A DNA stretch of 18,387 bases from DATKLX01 sp035542155 (GCA_035542155.1 DATKLX010000065.1:1-18387), one strand, 5' to 3'. Positions 8,979 to 16,863 are shown, numbered from the stretch's first letter. The notes: generated by a model not told the origin, from the letters alone. Made by a program: numbers and translations.

Positions 8979-10339
8979 TGGCTGAGACAGTCAACATGCC
9001 CAAGTTGGGCTTTGATATGGCGGAAGGGACCCTGGTCCGATGGGTAAAAGCAGAGGGGGAGGCGGTCAGCAAGGGTGAGATCCTGGCCGAAATCGAGACG
9101 GATAAAGCCACCGTGGAGGTGGAATCGCCATACAGCGGCGTGGTTCAACAGCAGTTGGTCGAACAAGGCGCGGTCGTTCCGGTGGGGTCACCGATTGCGA
9201 TCGTTACTGCCCCCGGCGAAACCCTGGCCGAGTCAAAAGACTGGAAGACTGAGCCTATGCCGACCGGCACGCCCAAAGAAAGCGCCGAAGCGAAGGTCAA
9301 GCCCAAACCGGAGACCAACGGCGGCGTAAAACAGGCCGGGAAGAACGGACCGGCCGCACAGCCAGCCCAGACGCCGCAACAGCCGCCAGCAGAAGGGGAG
9401 ATGCCGCATGCTTCACCGCTGGCGCGCAAGATGGCCCGCGACCAGGGCCTGGATCTGAGCACGGTTCACGGAAGTGGGCCGGGGGGACGAGTCGTACGGA
9501 AGGATGTCGAGGCAGCTCTGGCTGCGCCCGCTGCTGCCCGGACAGCTCCCGCACCTGTGGTTGCTCCGGCTGGCCCGGCAGCGCCCGTACCGGAGCCGCA
9601 GAAGGCATCCACCGTTCTGCCTGCTCCGGCCTGGATCTCGACCACAGCGTTTCCGGAAGATGAAATCGTTCCTCTCGAGCGGCTGCGGTCAGCCATCGGC
9701 CGGAGGATGGTGGAGGCGAAGCAGCAGGTCCCTCATTTTTACGTCACTCACGAATATGATATGGCAGCAGTGATGAGTTTGCGCAAGCAGGTCAACGAAC
9801 ACCTGCCGGAAGACCAGAAGCTTTCGGTCAACGATTTCATCATCAAAGCCACGGCCCTGACCCTACGCCAGTTCCCAAATCTGAATGCCTCGTTGAAAGG
9901 GGATCAGATTGTCCGCCATGGGCACATTAATATTGGCGTCGCCGTGGCGGTCGACGCGGGCCTGCTGACGGTGGTCAACCGGGACAGCGACCGGAAACCC
10001 CTGCGCCAGATCTCAGCCGAAGTGCGCGAAATGGTCAAGCGGGCGCGGAGCGGAAAAGTCAGGCCAGAAGATATCGAGGGTTCTACTTTTTCGATCAGTA
10101 ACCTGGGGATGTATGACGTCGAGGATTTCGTGGCGATCATCAACCCACCTGAAGCAGCCATTCTGGCGGTCGGATCGGTCAAACAGGTGCCGGTGGTCGT
10201 GGATGGCGAGCTACGGGTCGGTTCGCGGATGCGGATGACCCTCTCCGCTGATCACCGGATTACGGATGGAGCTGAGGCTGCCCGCTTCCTGCAGGCCCTG
10301 GCACCATTCCTGGAAACGCCGGTTCTGCTGCTGGTGTAA
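8978..10339 (+). CDS. pdhC: Dihydrolipoamide acetyltransferase, E2 component
   Basis: The E2 core carries the acetyl group on a swinging lipoyl arm and transfers it to CoA. The 453-residue protein has one lipoyl domain (about 1-80, lipoylated K43 in ETDKATVEVES), an Ala/Pro/Lys-rich linker, a peripheral subunit-binding domain (about 144-181, ASPLARKMARDQGLDL), a second Ala/Pro linker, and the CoA acyltransferase domain (about 229-450) with the catalytic DHRITDG (H426, D430). A single lipoyl domain is common in Gram-positive-type and acetoin-type complexes. It overlaps pdhB by one base and is the last gene of the operon. The E3 (lipoamide dehydrogenase) subunit must come from elsewhere. Confidence 0.93.
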   Translation: MAETVNMPKLGFDMAEGTLVRWVKAEGEAVSKGEILAEIETDKATVEVESPYSGVVQQQLVEQGAVVPVGSPIAIVTAPGETLAESKDWKTEPMPTGTPKESAEAKVKPKPETNGGVKQAGKNGPAAQPAQTPQQPPAEGEMPHASPLARKMARDQGLDLSTVHGSGPGGRVVRKDVEAALAAPAAARTAPAPVVAPAGPAAPVPEPQKASTVLPAPAWISTTAFPEDEIVPLERLRSAIGRRMVEAKQQVPHFYVTHEYDMAAVMSLRKQVNEHLPEDQKLSVNDFIIKATALTLRQFPNLNASLKGDQIVRHGHINIGVAVAVDAGLLTVVNRDSDRKPLRQISAEVREMVKRARSGKVRPEDIEGSTFSISNLGMYDVEDFVAIINPPEAAILAVGSVKQVPVVVDGELRVGSRMRMTLSADHRITDGAEAARFLQALAPFLETPVLLLV

Positions 10340-10358
10340 ACAAAAGAGAACAGAAAAT

Positions 10359-10401
10359 AGAGAACGGAGAACAGTCGGCAAAAGACTGGTCTCCGTTCTC
10401 T
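10359..10401. terminator. Long hairpin between convergent pdhC and slt genes
   Basis: AGAGAACGGAGA pairs with TCTCCGTTCTCT, and inside it CAGTC pairs with GACTG, leaving a GGCAAAA loop. The result is about 17 pairs with one mismatch (10371/10389). It sits 20 bases after the pdhC stop and 11 bases before the end of the opposite gene, so it can act in both directions. T tracts are poor on both sides. Confidence 0.65.
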
Positions 10402-10411
10402 GCTATCTCCC

Positions 10412-12838
10412 TTACGGATTCCGCGCGTAAATTCTTCGATAGATCGTATATAGCTCATAGATGCGCATGACGTAGTCGCGGCTTTCCTGGATGCGGATCA
10501 CTTCGAGGAACAGGTCCGGGTCGCCGTCGGAAAGATCTTTCCAGGCCTGGGCGTTGCCGGGCCCGCCGTTATAACTTGCCAGCGCAGCGTAGAGATCGCC
10601 ATCGAAGGCGGCCAGTTGCTGGGCCAGGTAATGGGCGCCGAGACGCACGCTGATCACCGGCCGGTACAGGTCGTCGGGGGTGAAGTTATCCGGCCAGCCC
10701 AGGCTGTTTGCCACCGATTGGCCGGTAGCCGGCATGATCTGCATCAGACCCCGCGCACCGGCAACGGATTCGACGAATCCCTCGAACAGGCTTTCCTGGC
10801 GGACCACGCTGAAGAGGAAAAGTGGTGAAAAGTCTTCCTGCCTGGCAGCAGGCAGGATCAGGTCTCTGAAGTAGGTCCCAAAACGGAGATGGTTGAAATA
10901 CGCCGGTGCGTTGAGAGAAGCAGCGTCGTCCAGACCGGCAATAGTCAGGATCTGACGTGCGCCCAAAATAGCGGAGCGGTACAGGCCGTTGTCGTAATAG
11001 TAATTGACCAGACGAAACAGGTTGGCCGGGTCGGCGGAATATTCCTGGCGGAGGGATTCGAATTCGGAGCGCGCCGCATCATAGAGGCCCAGGCCCCAGA
11101 ATTCGGCTCCACGGATGGTTCGGGCGTCTTGCTTGAGCGGCCCGAGGTCGTCCAGGTTGATATCTGATGCTATGCTAAATGTAGATCGTAACCATTTCTC
11201 CGCGTCAGCTCGCTCGGAGTTCAAATCATAGGCCAGGTCATAGGCTACAGGCGGATCGAAGGGATTGCGCTGGACCAGCAGGTCACGGGCGCGCTCGGAA
11301 TAATAGCCGGTTGGGTCAAGACCAGCGGCCACCTGGAAGGCGATACCGGCGCCATCGGGATCGCCCATCTTCTGATCGAGCTTTCCAATCCAGAACTGAG
11401 CGGCGGACTGGTCAGAAACGTTCGTGGCCAGGAGCAATGCGCGCTGGAAGGTAGTTTTTGCCTCTGTCCAGTTGCTCTGGCGATAGCGGCAAATCGCAGC
11501 GAGGAATAGCGAACGGAAGGACTGTGGGTTGGATGGATATTGGTCGGCATGCTTTTCCCAGGCTGCGGCCGCCTGGTCCAACTGGCCGTCGCGCTCCAGG
11601 TTCCGCGCTGCCTGGAAAAGTAGATCCGGAGCATTAGCGCTGTCTGGGGCAGCGGCAACAAAATCAAGCAGTGTCCTGGCAGCCGCAGCGGGATCGCTCT
11701 GGTAGCCCCATTGGGTATCCGCCTTATCCTCCCACGCGCTTTCCCAGAACCGGTCGGCGGTATATTTCTGGATGACAATATCCCAATTAGCGATGGCCCC
11801 TTCGTAATTGCCCAGAGCGCGGAGTGCGAGGCCCTTATAATACAAAGGAGTGGCGTCGTGGTCGGGGGTCACGGCAATAAATCGGTCGAAGGCTTCGACG
11901 GCAAGATTGTATTTGCCGGCAAAATAATCGACCAGGCCGCGGTACAGCTCGTTAACGGGCACGCCGGCGTTTACCAGCGCGACGAGCGCCGAGTAGGAAT
12001 CAAAGGACCGCGGATAGTTGGTCACCGCGTCGAGGAAGACATTGTAGGCATCTTCCGTTTTACCCAGGTGGAGGTAGGCCTGGCCGATCAGAAAATCGGC
12101 CTGCGCCTTGGTATAATCGTCGCTTGCGCCGTTCAGCACGGCGGTATACTGGTTGATTGAGGCCTGGAAATCGCCCTGGTTTGCGGTCGCCTGGCCAATT
12201 TTCAATAAAACGGGCAGCACCGGCTTGAGGCGGGGGCTGTTCACCGCGGCCTGGTAGGCGCCAATCGCGCCGTTATAATCCTGGGCGGCTGCAAGCGAAT
12301 CGCCGCGCAGTTCCTGAACGTAAGAGTCGATTAACCCGGGACGCAGCTTCAGATAGTTCTGGTACGCGTCGGCAGCCTCCGGGTAGCGGCCTAACTTCCG
12401 GTATGTTTCACCCAGGTAGAAATATGCGGGGGCGCGCCGGCTCGAGTTAGGATAGCGCTCAACCACCGCTCGCAGCGAGTCCAGGGCGGCGGCAGCGTTG
12501 CCCTGCAGGAACTGCAACCGTCCCATCCCGAGCAATGCGGCAGCCATTACCTCCTCTTCGTTGGAACTATCCAGGGCGGCCTGATATTCGGAGGCTGCCT
12601 GGGCGTAATCCCCAACCTGCATCGCGTGCTCGCCAATTTCAACCCGAACCTCGGGTAAGGGGGTGGGCGAGGAGGTGGGGGTGGGTGAAGGAGTGGGGGT
12701 AAGGGTTGCCGTCGAGGTGGGCGTCTGGGTTGGGGTGGGAGAGGGACCGATCGCTATTGGCAAAGGGAGAGAAAATACAGTACAACCGAACCCCAGAAGA
12801 GCTACGATGAGCCAGGGCAAGATCCGCTTGGAGATCAT
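10412..12838 (-). CDS. slt: Soluble lytic murein transglycosylase with TPR repeats
   Basis: The enzyme is expected to cleave peptidoglycan glycan strands non-hydrolytically outside the cytoplasm. Of 808 residues, 1-19 form an export signal ending LLGFGC; C19 suggests a lipoprotein, but the -3 residue is Gly, not the usual Leu, so lipidation is uncertain. A Pro/Thr linker follows (about 32-62), then a long run of TPR repeats (about 65-640), then a Slt70-type domain: the catalytic Glu682 in VVRQES, GLMQIMPAT (697-705) and ASYNGGPG (754-761). The frame extends to 12904, but ATG 12838 is preferred: it starts exactly where a strong promoter predicts the RNA to begin, and the longer N-terminus would overlap that promoter. 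The TPR ring likely shapes interaction with glycan or partners. It is transcribed alone. Confidence 0.88.
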   Translation of the reverse strand: MISKRILPWLIVALLGFGCTVFSLPLPIAIGPSPTPTQTPTSTATLTPTPSPTPTSSPTPLPEVRVEIGEHAMQVGDYAQAASEYQAALDSSNEEEVMAAALLGMGRLQFLQGNAAAALDSLRAVVERYPNSSRRAPAYFYLGETYRKLGRYPEAADAYQNYLKLRPGLIDSYVQELRGDSLAAAQDYNGAIGAYQAAVNSPRLKPVLPVLLKIGQATANQGDFQASINQYTAVLNGASDDYTKAQADFLIGQAYLHLGKTEDAYNVFLDAVTNYPRSFDSYSALVALVNAGVPVNELYRGLVDYFAGKYNLAVEAFDRFIAVTPDHDATPLYYKGLALRALGNYEGAIANWDIVIQKYTADRFWESAWEDKADTQWGYQSDPAAAARTLLDFVAAAPDSANAPDLLFQAARNLERDGQLDQAAAAWEKHADQYPSNPQSFRSLFLAAICRYRQSNWTEAKTTFQRALLLATNVSDQSAAQFWIGKLDQKMGDPDGAGIAFQVAAGLDPTGYYSERARDLLVQRNPFDPPVAYDLAYDLNSERADAEKWLRSTFSIASDINLDDLGPLKQDARTIRGAEFWGLGLYDAARSEFESLRQEYSADPANLFRLVNYYYDNGLYRSAILGARQILTIAGLDDAASLNAPAYFNHLRFGTYFRDLILPAARQEDFSPLFLFSVVRQESLFEGFVESVAGARGLMQIMPATGQSVANSLGWPDNFTPDDLYRPVISVRLGAHYLAQQLAAFDGDLYAALASYNGGPGNAQAWKDLSDGDPDLFLEVIRIQESRDYVMRIYELYTIYRRIYARNP

Positions 12839-12844
12839 ACCTGC

Positions 12845-12873
12845 CTTATACTGGATTATCCAATCCATGTCAA
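12845..12873 (-). promoter_or_regulatory. Promoter for slt, predicted leaderless start
   Basis: On the minus strand a perfect TTGACA (12873-12868), a 17-base spacer and TATAAG (12850-12845) form a near-consensus promoter. The seventh base after the -10 is the A of ATG 12838, so the mRNA should begin at or within a base or two of the start codon. Confidence 0.7.
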
Positions 12874-12897
12874 CCCTGGTGTACCCTCCACAAGGCT

Positions 12898-12926
12898 TTG
12901 ACAAAGTCCGGATTGCATGTTAAACT
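12898..12926 (+). promoter_or_regulatory. Promoter for the mtnA operon, divergent from slt
   Basis: TTGACA at 12898-12903, a 17-base spacer and TAAACT at 12921-12926 with a TG one base upstream (extended -10). Start of transcription is predicted near 12933. Its -35 is 24 bases from the -35 of the slt promoter on the other strand. Confidence 0.6.
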
Positions 12927-12949
12927 GTGGTACGTTCTTAACAGCATGT

Positions 12950-12975
12950 GACGCTCTCGGCCGAGAGCGTCTTTT
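12950..12975 (+). terminator. Perfect palindrome plus T tract in the mtnA leader (candidate attenuator or operator)
   Basis: GACGCTCTCGG (12950-12960) is followed directly by its exact complement (12961-12971) and then TTTT. As RNA it folds to about nine GC-rich pairs with a GGCC loop. It lies between the predicted transcription start (about 12933) and GTG 12985, so it is inside the mtnA leader, where a terminator would block the operon's own transcription. As DNA, a 22-base gapless palindrome could also bind a dimeric regulator. Confidence 0.6.
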
Positions 12976-12984
12976 GGTGTCATC

Positions 12985-14064
12985 GTGCGAACCATAGAGT
13001 GGAACCCTGACCGGCAACAAGTACAAATGATCGACCAGCGACTGCTCCCTGGACGTCTCGAGATCGTGTATCTACAGACGTACCAGGAAGTGGCAACCGC
13101 GATCAGCGATATGGTCGTCCGCGGCGCCCCAGCTATCGGCGTATCAGCGGCGTTTGGCCTGGCGCTGGCAGCGCGGCAGTCATCCGCTTCCAGTGTAGAT
13201 GGGATGCGAAAGGAAATTCAGACAGCGGCAGAGGTGTTACGGAGAGCCCGGCCTACCGCGATCAACCTGGGTTGGGCCCTGGATCGAATGCTGGCAGGAT
13301 TGGACGCCGCCGCGCCCCAAACCGTAGGACAGGGACAGGCTATCCTGCTTCAGCTAGCTCAGCAAATGGCCGACGAAGACGTTGCCATCAACCAGCAGAT
13401 AGCCCGCAATGGGGCAGAGCTGATCCAGGATGGGGATACGATCATCCACCACTGCAACACCGGCGCCCTGGCGACTGTCGATTGGGGCACCGCCCTGGGG
13501 GTGATCCGGATGGCTCACGAACAGGGGAAGAAGATCCAAGTGTTGGTGGACGAGACCCGCCCACGACTGCAGGGAGCCCGGCTCACTGCCTGGGAGCTGG
13601 ATCAGTATCAAATCCCGTACGAAATCATTCCGGATAACGCTGCCGGGTATTTACTGCGCTGCGGGCGGGCCCAGAAGGTACTCTTTGGCGCAGACCGCGT
13701 CGCTGCAAATGGGGATGTGGCTAACAAAATCGGCAGTTACATGCTTGCCCTGGCGGCATTCGACAATGATATCCCCGTGTATTCAGTATTTCCCAGCTCG
13801 ACGGCGGACCTCTCCGTCCCGGATGGGCGGGCAATCCCTATCGAAGAGCGCGATCCGGGCGAAGTATTGAATATACAGATCGACGGCGAGCGGGTGGCGC
13901 CTTTGGGGGCGCGAGCCTGCAACCCGGCCTTCGATATCACCCCACACCGGCTGTTTACAGGATTGGTCACCGAACGGGGGGTGATCTACCCGCCATTTCT
14001 AGTGAATTTGCCGCGAATACTGCGCAGGACTTCAAAAATCACATCGCGAAAGACCTTCCCATGA
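12985..14064 (+). CDS. mtnA: S-methyl-5-thioribose-1-phosphate isomerase
   Basis: The enzyme converts methylthioribose-1-phosphate to methylthioribulose-1-phosphate in salvage of methylthioadenosine, a by-product of polyamine synthesis and other SAM use. The 359-residue product begins MRTIEW, the standard family start, which supports GTG 12985 despite a weak ribosome binding site (GGTG five bases upstream). Motifs are VRGAPAIGVSAA (45-56), HHCNTGALAT with catalytic Cys157, and GADRVAANGDVANKIG with catalytic Asp237. These place it in MtnA and not among eIF2B subunits or ribose-1,5-bisphosphate isomerases. It is the first gene of a three-gene operon; its TGA overlaps the next ATG by four bases (ATGA). 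Other steps of the classical pathway (MtnP or MtnK, MtnB, MtnW/X or MtnC) are not in the window, so a shorter or alternative route is possible. Confidence 0.93.
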   Translation: MRTIEWNPDRQQVQMIDQRLLPGRLEIVYLQTYQEVATAISDMVVRGAPAIGVSAAFGLALAARQSSASSVDGMRKEIQTAAEVLRRARPTAINLGWALDRMLAGLDAAAPQTVGQGQAILLQLAQQMADEDVAINQQIARNGAELIQDGDTIIHHCNTGALATVDWGTALGVIRMAHEQGKKIQVLVDETRPRLQGARLTAWELDQYQIPYEIIPDNAAGYLLRCGRAQKVLFGADRVAANGDVANKIGSYMLALAAFDNDIPVYSVFPSSTADLSVPDGRAIPIEERDPGEVLNIQIDGERVAPLGARACNPAFDITPHRLFTGLVTERGVIYPPFLVNLPRILRRTSKITSRKTFP

Positions 14065-15050
14065 ACATTGTCTGCACCGGCTCTATCGCATACGATTACC
14101 TGATGACTTTCCCGGGTTATTTCAAGGACCACATCATTCCGGGAAAGCTTGAATCGATCAGCCTTTCCTTTCTCGTTGACTCGATGGTGCGCCAGCACGG
14201 CGGGATCGCCGCGAATATCGCTTACGGGCTGGCTTTGCTCGGCGAGCGTCCCTATTTGTTTGGAACGGTCGGCCAGGATTTTGAGGAGTACCGGGTCCGG
14301 TTGGAAAATCAGGGGGTGGATACCCGCGGGGTGACAGTGATCCCCGAAAAGTATACCGCTTCCTTCTTCGCCAATACGGATCTCTCTAATGCGCAGATCT
14401 CCAGTTTTTATACGGGCGCCATGGCCGACTCGGCCAATTTATCCATGCACGATTTGCCCTTCCGCCCCGACCTGGTGGTCATCTCGCCAAACGACCCTCG
14501 AGCAATGAACCGGTACGTCGCGGAGTGCATAGAGCTGGGATATCCTTACCTGTACGACCCCAGCCAGCAGTTGGTACGGATGGACCCCGCGGATATTCGC
14601 CGGGGTACGCAGGGCGCCTACGCTTTGTTTGTCAACGATTATGAATTTGAGCTGCTGAAAAAACACACCGGGTTGACGCAGGTCCAAATCCTGAACCAGG
14701 TGGCTTATATGGTTGTTACATGCGGTGAAGAGGGAGCGCGGATTTTCGTAAAGGACCGGGAATACCATATCCCAGTAGCGCCCCCCCAACAAATCGCCGA
14801 TCCAACCGGCGTGGGCGATGCTTTCCGGGGTGGTTTCCTGACCGGTTACCGCTTGAATCTGGATTGGGATGTTTGCGGCCGTTTGGGAGCGCTGGCAGCT
14901 ACCTACTGTCTGGAGCAGCATGGTACCCAGAACCACGCCTATACCCCGGCTGAGTTCGTGGAGCGATATCAGGTTTACTTCGGCGTGGAGCCCGCCCTGG
15001 ATGTGCTTCTCCGCCCGGAGGTGCAGAAACCAGCCCCAAGAAATTATTAG
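14061..15050 (+). CDS. PfkB-family sugar/nucleoside kinase, probably adenosine kinase
   Basis: The 329-residue ribokinase-fold protein should phosphorylate a ribosyl 5'-hydroxyl with ATP. Visible motifs are the N-terminal GSIAYDYLM substrate region, RQHGGIAANIAYGLALLG (44-61) with the conserved Gly-Gly, and the C-terminal anion-hole/catalytic DPTGVGDAFRGGF (247-259) with base Asp253. Adenosine is the likely substrate because the gene lies directly before adenosylhomocysteinase, whose forward flux depends on adenosine removal; the sequence motifs alone do not settle it against ribokinase or another nucleoside. It overlaps mtnA by ATGA with little Shine-Dalgarno sequence, which suggests translational coupling. 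An alternative worth keeping open is phosphorylation of a methylthioribose or deoxyribose derivative that supplies MtnA. Confidence 0.8.
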   Translation: MNIVCTGSIAYDYLMTFPGYFKDHIIPGKLESISLSFLVDSMVRQHGGIAANIAYGLALLGERPYLFGTVGQDFEEYRVRLENQGVDTRGVTVIPEKYTASFFANTDLSNAQISSFYTGAMADSANLSMHDLPFRPDLVVISPNDPRAMNRYVAECIELGYPYLYDPSQQLVRMDPADIRRGTQGAYALFVNDYEFELLKKHTGLTQVQILNQVAYMVVTCGEEGARIFVKDREYHIPVAPPQQIADPTGVGDAFRGGFLTGYRLNLDWDVCGRLGALAATYCLEQHGTQNHAYTPAEFVERYQVYFGVEPALDVLLRPEVQKPAPRNY

Positions 15051-15074
15051 CAATTATCCAAACTGAGGAGGATC

Positions 15075-16334
15075 ATGGAAAACTATCATGTTAAGGACAT
15101 CCACCTGGCCGAAGGCGGCCGGCGGCGAATCGAATGGGCAGAACGAGAAATGCCCGTTCTGCGTCTGATCTGCGAGCGGTTCCAGAAGGAACGCCCGCTG
15201 CGCGGGCTGCGGCTCTCGGCCTGCCTGCACGTCACCACTGAGACCGCCAACCTGATGCACACTCTGCAGGTTGGTGGGGCGGATATCGTTTTAACTGCGT
15301 CCAACCCCCTCTCGACCCAGGATGACGTAGCAGCCTCCCTCGTGGCTCATCACGAAATCCCGGTCTACGCCATCAAGGGTGAAGACAATAAGACTTATTA
15401 CAGGCACATTATGGCTGCCCTGGATCATGAGCCCCAACTGACGATGGACGACGGCGCGGACCTGGTTTCCACGATCCACAAGGAACGGCGAAAGCTGATT
15501 TCTACGATGATCGGCGGAACTGAGGAAACGACCACCGGGGTGATCCGCCTGCGGGCCATGGCGGCCGACGGCGCTCTGGCCTTCCCGGTGATCGCGGTGA
15601 ACGACGCGATGACCAAGCACTTCTTCGATAACCGCTACGGAACGGGCCAGTCGACGATCGATGGGATCGTACGGGCTACCAACGTCCTGTTGGCAGGCAA
15701 GGCCTTCGTGGTCGCCGGGTATGGATGGTGCGGGCGCGGCCTAGCTTCCCGTGCGCGGGGTATGGGCGCGAACGTCATCGTGACCGAGGTTGACCCGCTG
15801 CCTGCCCTCGAGGCGGTGATGGATGGCTACCGGGTCATGCCGATGGAAGAAGCTGCCAGGGTTGGGGATATCTTCGTGACCGTGACAGGCGATATGAACG
15901 TGATCGACCGCCGCCATTTCGCGGTGATGAAAGATGGGGCGATCGTCGCCAACTCGGGCCACTTTAACGTGGAAATCAATATCCCGGCGCTGGAAGAGAT
16001 GAAAGTTGCCAAGCGATTGGTGCGGCCGTTCGTTGAGCAGTATGAGCTGAAGGACGGGCGCCAGATCCACCTGCTGGGCGAAGGGCGCCTGATCAATCTG
16101 GCCGCCGCGGAAGGGCACCCGGCGAGCGTGATGGATATGTCCTTTGCCAATCAGGCGCTGGCCGCGGAATACATGATCAAGAATGCCGACAAAATGGAAA
16201 AGAAGGTGTACGGCGTCCCGCTGGAAATCGACCGCGAAATCGCGCGAATCAAGCTCGAAGCGATGGATGTCGCGATCGATACCCTCACTGAAGAACAGGT
16301 CAAGTATCTGAACTCGTGGGAAGAGGGGACGTAA
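15075..16334 (+). CDS. ahcY: Adenosylhomocysteinase (SAH hydrolase)
   Basis: The NAD-dependent enzyme reversibly splits S-adenosylhomocysteine into homocysteine and adenosine, relieving methyltransferase inhibition. In 419 residues the substrate site appears as HVTTETANL (52-60), D126, GGTEETTTG (148-156) and NDAMTKHFFDNRYGTGQS (176-193, with the conserved Lys and Asp). The Rossmann NAD motif GYGWCGRG is at 215-222, followed by NSGHFNVEI (293-301) and NLAAAEGHPASVMDMSF (341-357). The C-terminus ends SWEEGT and lacks the HYRY-type tail found in the larger proteobacterial and eukaryotic enzymes; to my knowledge archaeal and Thermotoga enzymes share this short end. GAGGAGG precedes ATG 15075. 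It is the last gene of the mtnA operon and ends one base from the end of the opposite-strand lipoprotein gene. Confidence 0.96.
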   Translation: MENYHVKDIHLAEGGRRRIEWAEREMPVLRLICERFQKERPLRGLRLSACLHVTTETANLMHTLQVGGADIVLTASNPLSTQDDVAASLVAHHEIPVYAIKGEDNKTYYRHIMAALDHEPQLTMDDGADLVSTIHKERRKLISTMIGGTEETTTGVIRLRAMAADGALAFPVIAVNDAMTKHFFDNRYGTGQSTIDGIVRATNVLLAGKAFVVAGYGWCGRGLASRARGMGANVIVTEVDPLPALEAVMDGYRVMPMEEAARVGDIFVTVTGDMNVIDRRHFAVMKDGAIVANSGHFNVEINIPALEEMKVAKRLVRPFVEQYELKDGRQIHLLGEGRLINLAAAEGHPASVMDMSFANQALAAEYMIKNADKMEKKVYGVPLEIDREIARIKLEAMDVAIDTLTEEQVKYLNSWEEGT

Positions 16335-16335
16335 A

Positions 16336-16863
16336 TTACCTGACCACAATCTCGATAAAGAAGGGGTCGCCGAAAGGTTCGCCAGAAGGGGAGTGAGCCT
16401 GCCAGGCGCTGCGATAGCTGCCGGGATCGGAAGGGGCCTTGAACTCCATTTGAATGGCGGCCTCGGAGCCGCTGCGGGCGGGAAAGAGGGCCTGATCCTT
16501 GGCAGCGCCTAACTCCGGGCCGGCGATCAGGCGGATACGGTAGCGACTATCCCAGTTGCAGGTGCCGCTATTGCGGACCGACCATTTTTTGACCAGGTCT
16601 GCGCCGGGGTCTACCTGAGTGCCGTCCGGGATGCTCAGATCGGATTGGAAGGCCAGGTTATCGACGCAAGGCGGGGTGGGAGTGGGCAGGGAAGGAGGGG
16701 GCGCGGTAGCCCTGGCGGCTGTAGACGAAGCGACCAGGGTCGGCGGGCGATAGAAGCCTTCCGGGTTGCCATTGGGAGTGGGGGATTGACCCGTGCAGGC
16801 GCTGAGAAAGCAGGCTATCAGCAGCGCGGCGATCAGGGAATGGAATGAGCGTTGGTGAATCAT
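16336..16863 (-). CDS. Lipoprotein with NBR1-like Ig domain, function unknown
   Basis: This 175-residue protein has a lipoprotein signal peptide (1-22) ending in the good lipobox LSAC with C23, a Pro/Thr/Ala-rich spacer (about 28-66), and a single beta-sandwich domain (about 66-175). The domain carries the pattern KKWSVRNSGTCNWDSRYRI (92-110), PARSG (128-132) and FKAPSDPGSYRSAWQ (141-155), the signature I associate with the Ig-like domain of NBR1 that also occurs in bacterial surface proteins. C66 and C102 may form a disulfide. ATG 16863 is chosen over ATG 16884 because AGAGG lies seven bases before it and it begins a normal signal peptide. It follows recA, separated by the recA terminator hairpin. 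It is probably anchored outside the cytoplasmic membrane; its ligand is unknown. Confidence 0.8.
   Translation of the reverse strand: MIHQRSFHSLIAALLIACFLSACTGQSPTPNGNPEGFYRPPTLVASSTAARATAPPPSLPTPTPPCVDNLAFQSDLSIPDGTQVDPGADLVKKWSVRNSGTCNWDSRYRIRLIAGPELGAAKDQALFPARSGSEAAIQMEFKAPSDPGSYRSAWQAHSPSGEPFGDPFFIEIVVR

Noticed and set aside
12660..12745. Tandem-repeat-like GGTGGGXGTG tract
   Set aside because: It encodes the low-complexity Pro/Thr linker of slt; not a CRISPR or regulatory repeat.
12663..12923. Plus-strand frame rich in Gly/Val repeats opposite the slt linker
   Set aside because: It is the mirror of the Pro/Thr-rich linker codons of slt and not an independent repeat protein.
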